In this document: positions 45,428 through 56,264 of the stretch, one piece after another
How the letters are laid out: the number at the start of each line of letters is the position of its first letter
Position numbering within the stretch: the stretch's first letter is position 1
Assembly (NCBI GenBank): GCA_026545765.1
Contig: CM048840.1
Span: forward strand, 53,506,580-53,570,579
Origin: Plantago major
Lineage: Eukaryota > Streptophyta > Magnoliopsida > Lamiales > Plantaginaceae
Direction: 5' to 3'
DNA length: 64,000 bases
Program-made: the position numbers and the translations under genes
Notes under the pieces: model-generated
What the model was told of the DNA's origin: nothing
The model's input: only the letters and a program-made list of their open reading frames with translations
Database searches by the model: none

Positions 45428-46560
45428 CTTTCTTCACAACACCATCTCAAAACACCTGTAACCTATAATCAATCAGAGATATACTCCCCCTCAAGAGAAG
45501 AAATCCCCCTTAATCAGATAATATATCAATATTATCCCAATTGTTGTGATGAAAGAATAGTCAGCAGGATGGGAAATCAGCAAAAGAAAAACACACTTCT
45601 TTTTAGTAGACCAACTTGTTTCGGAAAAGTTTACAGAATATATCTAACTATACTTAAGAAGTATAGAAAGTCTATTAGAAAAGAATTACATCAACCTTCG
45701 ATCAACATGTATCGATTAAAGCAGATGACAATTTTGACAATAGAAAAACATAATGCTGGAGGAATTTATCCAAAGAAACTCCTGGTATCATGATTTAGAA
45801 AAGACTAGACAGGTCAACCATCCACTGTTCACCCAAACAAAGTATATTGTTTTCCTAACAAGTTCTACCCAAAAACCAAAATAAATATGAGCACAAAGAA
45901 CAATCTCCCGCCTAAAGGTAGGCACTATAACCCCAGGCTCCCTGACAGAAGGACAAGAGAAGAGAAAGAATACTTAAGAATCAAAACTTCACATTGCTTT
46001 ATCACACTTGAACCTTCATACCTTAATCAGACTCATTTCTATTTTGAGAGAGAGGGCTCAAGATCAAAACCATCACCTTTTTCACGCACTTTAGAAAAGT
46101 AAATTAAAACAGAAGCAAATGGTTGAGTGCTAATTTCAAAGATGATTCAGTATAGTCTTAGAGAATCTTGTACTTAGATAAGTCGGGAAATAGCATACAT
46201 CAACAAAAGTTTGGCCCCCATTGGGCTCTTTTTGGTTTGGCCCCCTTTGGGCTCTTTTTAGTGGCCTTCATTGGGCTCTTTTATTTTGCTTCAAACAAAT
46301 AAGACATAGTGCAATTTTTAGTAAATAGGAGATGACAAGAGTACCCTCAAACTTGATTTCAAAAGAGCTTTTCAAGTACATGGTTCAAGTGCAATGCAAG
46401 ATCAGTTCAAAAACTTCAGCAAAAGAGGGAGGAGAGATAGAGAAAAAGAAAAACAAAAGAATAAGAAACACCACAAACTTTGCACAATACTGTTGGCTGT
46501 GGTGTTAAGACAAGAGCTATGCTTTTCACATAATTAGTTAGGGTGAAGACCTAGATATCT
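45428..46560 (-). other. 3' non-coding region of Copia-3
   Basis: About 1.1 kb between pol and PPT without a convincing ORF; no third ORF like that of Copia-1/2 is visible. Contains the triple repeat at 46211-46283. Confidence 0.65.
46211..46283. repeat. Triple 24-bp repeat with GGCC...GGGCTC
   Basis: Three head-to-tail variants of TTGGCCCCCATTGGGCTCTT. Each has short self-complementarity (GCCC/GGGC or GCC/GGC). A single similar copy lies in Athila-2 (53990-54011) and a weaker one in Athila-1 (18024-18042). Confidence 0.75.
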
Positions 46561-46563
46561 TCT

Positions 46564-46995
46564 TCAATTGGGAAGTCTCTTTCTATCCAAGGGTTTAGTC
46601 AGCACATAAGCAAGTTGATCAAAGGTTTCTATCAGTTCTAAGTCAACAACTTGCATGTTCACAAGGTCCCTAAGAAAGTGATGTCTAATGTCTATGTGTT
46701 TGGTTCTAGAATGCTGGACAGGGTTTTTAGAGATGTTAATGTCACTAAGGTTGTCACAAAACATTAACAAAGTGTTACTCTTTAGACCATAATCCCGTAG
46801 TATATTTTTCAACCATATAATTTGAGTGACACAGCTCCCTGCAGCAACATATTTAGACTCAACAGTTGAAAGGGAAACACAGTTTTGTTTTCTTACTATA
46901 CCATGATACCAAGTTTTTCCCTAGATAAAAACATCCACCACTGGTAGATTTTTTGTCATCCAAATCTCCAGCCCAATCAGAATCACTAAATCCAA
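46564..46995 (-). pseudogene. RNase H domain of Copia-3
   Basis: SDSDWAGDLDDKKSTSGGCF, LVSWYSKKT, then MFCDNLSDINISKNPVQHSR, RTKHIDIRHHFLRD and the TKPLDRKR end. Standard copia RNase H. Confidence 0.88.
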
Positions 46996-46999
46996 CAAG

Positions 47000-48070
47000 A
47001 TTAGTGTCTGTATATCTATTGTACCATAATCCTAAACTAACAGTCCCAGATATATAGCGTAAAATTCTCTTAACAGCAGTTAAGTGAGAGATCTTAGGAT
47101 TAGATTGATAGCTTGCGCAGACACAGACCGAGAACAAGATATCTGGTCTGCTTGCAGATAGGTAGAGAAGTCTTCCAATCATTGATCTGTACAATGTTGG
47201 GTCAACAGTGCTCTCAACATCGTTCTGGTAGAGCTTCACAGAGGATGACATTGTATTTTTGCTTTGTTTATCACTATCCATACCGAATTTCTGAATGAGA
47301 TTCTTTGCATACGATTCCTGGGATATAAATAGACCATCCTTCTTATCTGAATCTGTAATCTTTGAAAGTAGGTTAGTTCTCTAATCATGATTATTTCAAA
47401 AGTTCATGTCATTTCTTGGACAAATTGATCTGCAAGAAACTAATTAGTGGATCCAAAAATAATGTCATCAACATAGATTTGAGCAACACAAATGTCCTTG
47501 TTCTTCCTGAGAATGAACAAGGTTCGATCTCCTTCTCCCCTGGTGAAACCAAACTCAAGCAAGAATTCAATTAGCCTTTCATACCAAGCCCTGGGTGCTT
47601 GTTTCAAACCATACAGGGCTTTCTTTAATTTAAACACATGTCCTAGGTAACGGCAATCTTCAAAGCCCTTAGGTTGCTCAACATAAACTTCTTTGTCTAT
47701 GTAACCATTCAAAAAGGCTCCTTTTACATTCATTTGTTGTAAAGTAATTTTCAATTCGCATGCTCTAGCAAGTAGAAGTCTTATAGATTCAAGTCTAGCC
47801 ACAGGTGCAAATGTGTTTCATCAAAGTCCACACCTTCCACTTGTGTATAACCTTGAGCTACAAGACGAGCTTTGTTTCTGGTCACAATTCCGTTTTCATT
47901 GCTCTTGTTTTTGAAAATCTATTTTGTACCAATAATGTTTATGTTTTCTGGCCTTGGGAAAAGAGTCCAAACTTCATTACTTGGAAACTGTGACAGCTCT
48001 TCTTGCATAGCCTCTATCCAAAAATTGTCTTTTAGAGCTTCAGTTACATTTTTTGGTTCAATTAAGGACA
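47000..48070 (-). pseudogene. Reverse transcriptase of Copia-3
   Basis: From right to left: WKIDFKNK-like start, KARLVAQGYTQVEGVDF-type stretch, [55 protein letters not shown], catalytic YVDDIIFGST (about 47440-47475), then the connection part with SMIGRLLYLSASRPDI. Confidence 0.9.
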
Positions 48071-48670
48071 CAAAACAGGAAGATTTTACCTCTTAACACA
48101 GCTTGTCCATGTTAGATTGTACTCTTAATGAGTCTCTATAATTGTGTCTATTCTTTTGTCTGATCTTTCTTCCAGCGCTGAGGTCTCCAATCACTTGTGA
48201 GACAGGGTGATCTCTTTTGACTCTTAATGGTGGATCTCTTCGAACACCATCCCTTCTGGATTCATCACCCTATACACTAGTTGTTTCTGCAAGGTCATTA
48301 CTACTTGATGGAATAGTAATCTCATCTTCTGATTCATCAGAGGTATCAGATTCAGGCACTGTTTTCCTCGCAGTTGGCTCAACAGCTTCCTCAGCTTTCA
48401 CCTGTTCATCTGTGACTTGTTGTCCTTCTGGTTCTAATTGCTCCATCTCCATACCTGAGAGTTCATGTTTCTGTGCAAAACTCAAGGAATCATCAAATTT
48501 CACATTCACAGATTCTTGAATGGTTCAGGTCCTTGGGTTATAGACTCTATAAGAATGACTGTTAAGAGAATATCCTACAAATATTCCTTTCTCACTCTTA
48601 CCATCGAACTTACCTAGATGCTCTCTATCATTCAGTATATTGCAGACACACCCAAATACATGAAAGTAGT
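48071..48670 (-). pseudogene. Integrase C-terminal and acidic linker of Copia-3
   Basis: FVGYS-like and YRVYN-like remnants near 48540-48580, then a Glu/Ser/Thr-rich linker (EQLEPEGQQVTDEQVKAEE) leading to RT. Confidence 0.65.
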
Positions 48671-49615
48671 TCAGATTGGTTTCTTACCATTCAAGAGCTC
48701 ATAAGGAGTGCAAGTAGTTCCAGGTCTCAAGTAAAATTGAATGATGATATGACAAGCAGTGTTGATGGCTTCAGCCCAGAGTCTTTTGGATAGATTCATG
48801 GAACTAAGCATTACACTACCCATTTCCTGTAAAGCACTATTTTTCCTTCCAGCCACTCCATTTTGCTGAGGAGTTTTTTAAGCAGAGAACTCTTGGGTTA
48901 TTCCTTTCTTTTCACAAAACTTGGTCAAGTATTGGTTTTCCAATTCTCTCCATTGATCAGATCTGATCCTTTGAATAGATAAGTTGTAGAGATTTATGAT
49001 TTTCACAAAAAGCTTTTTGAAGACATCAAAATTTTTGGATTTTTCCTTTAGAAAAGACACCCATGTGTACCTAGAGAAATCATCAACAATGACAAAGATA
49101 TACAGCTTACCTCCTAGACTCTCTACTTCAATAGGACCCATCAAATCCATATGAAGACGTTCAAAACACTTTGAAGAGACATTTTTTGGACGTTCAACCA
49201 CTAAGGGGCGATGGCTAGCTCTGGTTTGCTTACCCTTCAACCAGTCACCACAAACGAGTTTACCTGGACTTGTTAACTTGGGTATTCCTCTAACAGCTTC
49301 TAGCTTAACAATCTTCTCAAGATTCCTATAGTTAACATGAACAAGCTTTTTGTGCCACATAACAGAATCATTTAAGTTTATAGAGTTACATCTAATGTCA
49401 GTCCTCATAACATAGCAATTATCATGTGATCTTACACCAGTCATGACACAATTGTAACCATTATCAAACACTATGCAGGAATGTTTGTCAAAGTAAACCT
49501 TAAGATCATCATCATAGATATGAATAACACTGAGCAAGTTAGCAGTTAAACCTTGAATTAAAAGCACATTCTTAAGAGCAGGAAAGCCTTTGATGTTCAG
49601 AATTCCTTTCCCCAA
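48671..49615 (-). pseudogene. Integrase of Copia-3
   Basis: GAG-pre-integrase part (GLTANLLSV, WHKKLVHVNYRNLEK, VCGDWLKGKQTRASH), then the core: LHMDLMGPIEV, IVDDFSRYTWV, RIRSDQWRELEN, and GRKNSALQEMGSVML with the second half of the core to 48671. Typical SIRE-type integrase. Confidence 0.9.
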
Positions 49616-49657
49616 AACCTTACCTTGGGTACCTCCTCCATAAGTGACAACACCAGA

Positions 49658-51406
49658 TTATTGAGGTGCAAAATCTTTGAGGTATTCTTTTGTAACTGTC
49701 ATGTGCCTTGAGCACCCACTATCAAAGTACCACATACTTGCATGGTTAGTATTTATAGCTGACGGTATTACCTTAAAAAATTCATCAGGTTTTGGACCCC
49801 AGACATTTATAGTTTTGTGCGATGTTGTCTTCACTGTTGGTCTAACAGTTGCAAGGGGGTTTGTTTTCAGAGACGCTAGTAAAAGATGGGTCTTGACAGT
49901 ACTGTTGCAGTCAGGTATCTGGTTTTTCAAAAGAGTTTTTGGATAGAGTATGCAATGTTGTTTTAAGTGACCAGTTTTGGAGCAGTATTGACACACTATC
50001 TTTTTCAGTTTTCGATGACAATCGCCCTCATATCCAAGACCAGTAGTACCTTCATTACCTTGTAACAAGACCTCATCAAGTATGCTTGTACTGGAGCTCC
50101 ACTTGGTCAGTAGATTGTCTGCTTCAGAGGCTTGGGTGATCAATTTCTCCAGCTCAGCATCCTTTTTGGTAAGTTGAACTTCTAGTAGCATGATGCCTTC
50201 TTTTAGATTGAGAATTTCCTTTTCCAGCGGTTTGATGGACATTTCAAGTCTCAGTCAACAGAGACTCATACAACAGCCTTAGTTCCTCAATCAGTTGCTC
50301 TTGGTTGATTTTTCCTTCAAGGGAGTAATCTGTAGAAAATTCAAGAGAACCATGTAGGCAGTGAAGATATGAGTTGGGGGAGTTTACATGTTTATCTGTT
50401 TCAGGAACTGTTGCCTGAACATTGACTGAGTCAACATGGTCGAGAAAGACAGTTTTCAATTCATTGTCACTGTTGTTCGAATGGTCCTTCTCACCAGCTT
50501 CCTGATCATTCACCAGACCACTTATCACATCAGCTAAAGAGGTTATAGCTTGAGAGGATTCTTCTGTAGTATCTTCTAGATCTTCTTTGTCTTCAGAACC
50601 TACATCCTCATCATCACTCATATCCACCCAGTAACTTTTGCCTTTCTTTCTAAGGGTGTTGGCACACTTATTCTGATAGTGTCCCCATCCTTTGCACTCA
50701 AAATATTGCACTTTTTCTAGATTACAGGGATCAAAACTAACTGACTCAGAAGAAGTTTTAGATTTTGAAGAACCAGGAGTTTTGAAAAAGTTGTTCTTTG
50801 TAAATCTTTTAACCAGATCATTGTACCCTTTTTGAAAAGTTACCAAAGCTGATTCTTCATCTTCACTAAGTTCATCAACAGATTTGGATTTAGAGTAAAG
50901 AGAGATGGTTTTGGTTTTGTTGACATTTTGTTCATCTATGCTCATCTCATAGTTTATGAGATTGTTCATAAGGGTAGAGAACTCCATGGTGGCTAGGTGT
51001 TTGGCGTCGTCAAGAACACAACGTTTTCTGTCAAATCTGGAAGATAAGGATCTAACAACTTTGTACACTAGTTGCTTGTTTGAAATAGGATCTCCTAACA
51101 TCTGACACTCAATGGAAATTTGGATCAATGATTCAACATAGGAGTTGATTGTCTCATCTTCTTACATTCTCATTATCTCAAATTTGTTCAAAAGCATCCT
51201 GACCTTACTCTCCCTAACACTAGCACCACCTTCACAATGATTCTGCAAGATCTCCCACGCAGCTTGAGCTGTAGTACATTTTGGTATAAGAGAAATCATG
51301 TGAGAGTCAACATGACAAAATATAGCATTTAAAGCTTTCTCATTGTAAGAGGAGTCTTTCCATTCCTCACCAGTCTACTGATTTTCTAGCTTAGGAACGA
51401 CATCGC
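49658..51406 (-). pseudogene. Gag and protease of Copia-3
   Basis: Gag from the insertion edge at 51406 leftwards: helical UBN2-like part with KFEIMRM, LISKVVRSL-like VYKVVRSLSSRF, then KGYNDLVKRF and a zinc knuckle variant YFECKGWGHYQNKC (about 50680-50720). A second knuckle CQYCSKTGHLKQHC lies near 49965-50000. The protease motif MWYFDSGCSRHMT is near 49700-49740. Order fits copia. Confidence 0.88.
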
Positions 51407-51802
51407 TGATGTGCACTCAGAGATTTTTATTTTCCGTTGTAGAACTTGTAATCCTTAAATACAATCAAGATTAAATTTATAAGTCGGAAGTCCTCAAATC
51501 CACAGTTTATAGCGGAATGTTGACTCGGGATGTCGTTCTCCATGGACACTTAGCATAGGAACAAGTAGATAATGTTTGTGATTGAATGCAGAAAAGTAAA
51601 CAGTGTGATCTCAGACAGAATAATAAATTGCAGTAAACCCTAAATTGCTTTGTTTGTAAATCAATGATGGAAAGGCATAAAGGATCCCCGACCTCCCTCT
51701 GCTATGCTACTCCCAACTACTTAGAATCAAACAACGTACTAGCCGTCTACAGGCAGCAAAGAAACATGCCAATAGGATCAAGTCGTAGTTAATCAAGACA
51801 CC

Positions 51803-52403
51803 TTTTTTTTTTTTTTTTTTTGAATGAATCGAGCTTGTATTAAAAAAGAAAAGAAAAGAAGAACAACGGAAAAAGTCAGTTAGACTCTCAAGCTGATCCC
51901 ACATGCGGGTAGTCAAGAGAGAAACCAAAGTGAAAGCAAAGTAAACAAAACTTCACAATAACCCTTTGGCGAGAAATGCCCACGGTTGCAACCACATGCC
52001 TCGTTAAAACCCTACCATAGAAAAACCCAGTGGGAAAAAACCTATGGGAGGGAAAAAGAGTGCCCAAGCGTTAATGTTGCGTAAACCTGTAAAAAGGCCG
52101 ACAAGACATATCTCTACAAATATGAGAACGAATGCAATCTGTTGATGAGGACCAAAACCCTTCAATATTTTGATTAGATAGAGCATCTGCAACAGCATTT
52201 CCCTCACGAAAAGTATACGAGACCCGAAAATCCATGTCCTCCAAGAGAGAAAGAACCAAAAACCAGTGATTCCGATATCTCCAAGGGACAATTCTCGCTC
52301 TGAATTGGAGAAGCTCTGCCACGTAGGTTGAATCCGTTTCCAACCAAAGCATCCTCCAGCCTTTAGCATGAGCAATTTCGATACCAACAATGTGTTGTGT
52401 CAC
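51803..52403 (-). mobile_element. 5'-truncated L1-type LINE in the Athila-2 LTR
   Basis: 19-T run at 51803-51821 (poly-A of a minus-strand LINE), 3' UTR, then coding for the C-terminal RNase H domain found in plant L1 ORF2: GIEIAHAKGWRMLWLETDS, PWRYRNHW, FREGNAVADALSN (RVT_3 type). 5' end near 52403. A different family from the LINE at 37485. Confidence 0.85.
52071..52403 (-). pseudogene. LINE RNase H (RVT_3) fragment
   Basis: Open frame of about 110 codons with the L1-type RNase H signature: LETDSTYVAELL and EGNAVADALS carry acidic residues of the active site. Only the C-terminal end of ORF2 is present. Confidence 0.82.
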
Positions 52404-53379
52404 TCAACACACTATCTCGTCACATTTTCAAACAAATCACACAGGATAATGTATAATCCGTTACCAAGTCGTAGTTAGTGAGGATTTCACACATAAAGAG
52501 TCGGATGAATAAAGAATAAGCACGAATAACGTTTTAAAACTAATTCGTTAATATATCACGATATATAAAGAAGTAGCAAAATCAGAGTTATGGCGGTTCG
52601 CCTTTACAAAAGAAAGTTAGCTACTCATAGTAATCTAAGAATAGAAATCGAAAACTAGAGAAGAAAGGAAGAAGAAGCTTAGTCTCTGATGTCTTCATGC
52701 TGCTGCTTCTAGGGTTTCCTCCTTCTGGGTGCCTGACAACCAGCGGTTTTGGGGTTTCACTTTCCCGAGGACTAGTTCTCTCTCAGGAGAGCTGCTTCGT
52801 GAGCTGTATAGAATTATAAGACCCCTGAGGTCTTATTTATAGGTGAAATCTCGAGCTCAAACCGTCATTGTTCAATAAGGAAGGTTTAGGAAGGTGGGCT
52901 CTACCCTGACGGGCCAGAAAATAGCCCAGAAGAAAAATAGAACCTCCACTACGGTCGATGTGGACCGCAGTGGACCCTTCTGCAGTCCCCTGCGGACAGC
53001 AGTCTTCGATTCCTCCATCTTCGAATCTATTTTCTTCGTTCTTCAATTTCGGGCTTCGTAACTTTGTTTCCTCGAAAAGTAGTCTTCTACAAAGTTGTTG
53101 CATCTTTAATTATCTTCACATCGGTTGGTCACATGACATGTTTTGACTCCTCAAACTTCGTGCAATGGTCAATCCGGCGTATTCGCTTCCTTGTCCCAAT
53201 TTGGCACAATTATGCCGTTTTGGTGCCTGAAATCTTGCAAATCCTCAAAAACGCGATCATGATCTACAAAAAACACACAAAGTTGGTAGTTAACCATAAA
53301 ACGATACAAATATTGCATCTAAGGCAAAAAAAACGAGGGTCTAAAAGTATGCTATATCGTACATTTCATTGTCACATCA

Positions 53380-54150
53380 CACCCCTAAACCAATTTCTTG
53401 CTCATCCTTGAGCTAGGCAAAAACGATAATCAAGAAGTGACCATGAAATAAGCAGTAAGAATAAACCACCACAGAGACAAGCAGTCAGTTTCAGAGTTTC
53501 AAACTCTACTGACTCGCTTAGTTTCAACTCCAATTTCATGACTCCACATCAAACAAGTAACAAGTAAGCATCACTCACTACAACCAGCGGTTATAAGTGT
53601 AACCCAATGTCCTTATAGGTGTACTTCAAAATCATTACCTCGCGGTAATGTTATGCAATCTTGCTCCCAAAAGTCAAGGCACAAATCAAAGTAGTACTCA
53701 GGTTGGCTTGGTAAGTAAATCAGGTAGGATAATATATAGAGGAGTGAAAGGGCCAAGTATCATTAAAAGATAACAAGGTAGAATAAAGGGTAATTCAGGG
53801 GGACTTATTCGGACACCGAGTTCCTTCCTTCGACTTCGTCTTCTCGTAATGACAAATCTTCAACTTCTCTTCTATCATCGTAACTTCTCCATCGGTTGCT
53901 TCACACATAGACTACTTGCTCCTTTATTTTTCTTTTCTTTTTTGGCATACTATTTTTTGCAGTCGTTTTACTGACTTGTATGCTTTTGGTTGGCCATCAT
54001 TGGGCTCTTTTAGTCTCTACATTTTTTGGTAGTGTCTGTTTTACCGAATTCCGCACTTTTGTGCGTGCTGGTTTAGTATACATGCCATCAACCCTCATGG
54101 ACATGTAGCTTTTTAGGGCCACGCCGGTATGTGGGTAGTATCTATAACAC
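53380..54150 (-). other. Internal 3' region of Athila-2
   Basis: Begins with an AGGGGTGT purine tract (minus) next to the LTR, followed by non-coding DNA related to the Athila-1 3' region (shared CTCATGGACATGTAGCTTTT and GTCTGTTTTACC phrases). Confidence 0.75.
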
Positions 54151-55137
54151 TCAATGCCGATGTGGTGTTTTGGTTATGGTAGTTTGTCAGGTGAGCAGGC
54201 TCTTAATAACTTTTACAGTTATGTAGGAGTGCTCTGTAGAATCAAGATTACTTAATACACTTTTCAATGTATGGTAACTTGTTCTTTACTGACCCAAGCC
54301 TTGATATTTTTCAAGAGAATGAATCACAGATATAAGTCGCAACTATATCTTCTGGATTCAACTCCTTCACAATGTACAATTCTTGTTAAGGATCAAGACA
54401 CTTAGAACTTTTGTGCTAATTAGAATTCAAGAGCTTAAGTCGCAACAGTAAGCTAGAGAGTAAGTAGGTAGAAGGCTTGTATGCTTGAGAGTATATCGCA
54501 ATTGAAGTTCAGTCTAAGTTGTATTTTCAAGCATTCTAAGTGGTGATATTTATAGTTGAAAATCAGGCCGTTTGATTTACTATCCGTTAGGCTCAATGAA
54601 ATTCAAACTAACGATATATGAAGCTAGTACGGCAGTGAGCTTTGTCTCTTTTCAGAGATTTTCTCTTTTTGTTCAGACATCTCTGTCTGCGTAATTAATG
54701 CACTGTACCAACTTTTATCCTATAATCTCAACGGAACAATGCAAGCTATCTGAGGCTTTGCAAGTCCTTTCTCAGTGACCTATAGTGCTTCAGATACTTA
54801 TTGAAACGTTTGTCTCTCAGACACTTAGTTTCTCCAAGGTGTCTGAGCCAAGGTATCTGAGGACACTTTTCTCCTTAGTCTTCAGCAATCTTGTGCAGTC
54901 TTCTAATCTTCAACAAAAGAGTTCTTCTGCTGGATGCTTCCTTCTTGGTCTTCTTTTAAAGATATAAAAAATTACATTCAGAGACCTAACATCATATACA
55001 AGATTTGCTAGACTAACATATTCAGTAAGCTTCCTCTTTTACAATGTTCAAGTGAACTAAGAGTACTAGTTACCTTTCTGAGCTAAGATAAGTCATTATG
55101 GTTTACTGATCTGCAAACTAAACAGATATTCCTAACA
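54150..55137 (-). repeat. Truncated copia LTR of the Copia-1/2 type
   Basis: Outer part of an LTR, ending at 55137 with TGTTAGGAAT on the minus strand. TATAAATA at 54554-54547 (minus). Its inner third is missing; it joins Athila-2 DNA at about 54150. Confidence 0.85.
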
Positions 55138-55709
55138 GTTAGCTAGGAGGAAGGTTTTTTCCTTTGCATAGTTTTTTGTTCACAAGCTTTTGACCTTAAC
55201 TTTTGGTGGTATAATTTTAACCTTAACACTAATCACTACACACATTCCCTCTTATTGCACACTACTGGTTTGGTTTTCTGGCTTTGATTTTTGCAGACAG
55301 ACAAAAAGATGGATTTGATCTGTTGGTTAGTACTCTGCACTTGGAGCAAGGCACAGAGTATAAAGATTTTAAAGAGTAGAAAAGTGGCAAGGAAAAAACA
55401 AGAAGGAGGAGACGTCAAAGGAGTAGCACAATACTAATTGAAAGCTCACGATGGAAAACGAATATAACATGGAATGGAAGAAGAATTTATCTCCTATGTT
55501 TCTATTTTGTGTAATGTTAAAGAACTCCTATAAACCTCCATAAATGTGTGTATGTTTAGAACTTGTGTCCCTATAGTTTGGACACTGTAGGCAGTTAACC
55601 AAGTCGACTAAGACCATGGCACTATCTTTTGTAACTAGGGTAATTACCTACCCATTTGAAGTTAATCAGAAATAAAAAGGAGCATGCTCCACTCTTATAA
55701 AAAAAAATA
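55138..55709. other. Unassigned stretch
   Basis: No ORF or repeat I recognise. Could be host intergenic DNA or a decayed element. It ends in an A-run near 55700-55711. Confidence 0.4.
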
Positions 55710-56259
55710 ATAAGGCCCATTCCGGTCCCTTAGGGACCGTAGTCATGTGGCTGCTTAGCAATTTTGCCCAGACTAAGTCCGTAATTGTCTGGCCCATCAT
55801 CCTATACCTTTCTTAAATGAGATGGTCGGTTTTTGCAACCTCTAAACACTATATAAGAGTGCCTTAGGTCAGTAAAATCATAACCATTTCTTCTCTTGAG
55901 AAGAAAAACGACTAGAGAAAAGAAAAGCCATAGAAAAACCCTGAAGACAGAAACCCTAGTTGTCAACACCTTTGAAGAACGAAGAACGCAGCCATCAAGA
56001 ATAAGCAAACTCTTTATTTTGTTTACATTGTTCTTATTATTGTTATGATGATTTCTACTTGTGCTATGAGTAGCTAGACTTTTTAGTAAAGACGAACTAT
56101 CGAAACTATGTTGTGCTACTTTTTATATTTCTTTGACATATTGATGAATTAGTTTTAGACGTAATCCATAATTGTTTTTTATTCATCCATGTGTATAGTC
56201 TATGTTGGGTATCTTTACTGACCACATCTTGGTATCTAATATGTAACCTGGATGACTTG

Positions 56260-56264
56260 TAAAC
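56260..56264 (+). repeat. Left target-site duplication of the solo LTR (TAAAC)
   Basis: TAAAC before 56265 and again at 57762-57766 after the LTR. Confidence 0.88.

Larger units (their letters stand above)
44867..51406 (-). mobile_element. Copia-3: Ty1/copia element, Sirevirus-like, 5' part cut off
   Basis: Minus-strand element with 3' LTR (about 44867-45411), PPT, 3' non-coding region, RNase H, RT, integrase, protease and most of gag, ending at 51406 where Athila-2 begins inside gag. Gag and integrase motifs (KGYNDLVKRF; LHMDLMGPIEVESLGGK) are those of the SIRE/Maximus group. Distinct from Copia-1 and Copia-2. Broken in several places; the 5' LTR is not seen. Confidence 0.9.
51407..53379 (-). 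repeat. LTR of Athila-2, with LINE insertion
   Basis: TGATGTG...CACATCA, perfect 7-bp inverted ends. Minus TATA-like TATAAATAA at 52842-52834. A GC-rich patch with CTGCGG/CCGCAG phrases lies at 52950-53005. About 1.4 kb without the inserted LINE. Confidence 0.88.
51407..54150 (-). mobile_element. Athila-2: fragment of an Athila-type gypsy element
   Basis: One LTR (51407-53379) and about 770 bp of adjoining internal 3' region (53380-54150), minus strand, inserted in Copia-3 gag. The rest of the element is gone: at about 54150 sequence changes to a copia LTR. The LTR is related to segments at 55710-58301 and 60480-61261. Fossil. Confidence 0.85.

Noticed and set aside
45356-45793. Plus-strand ORF of 145 codons
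   Set aside because: It crosses the LTR/PPT boundary of Copia-3 on the opposite strand; chance ORF in AT-rich DNA.
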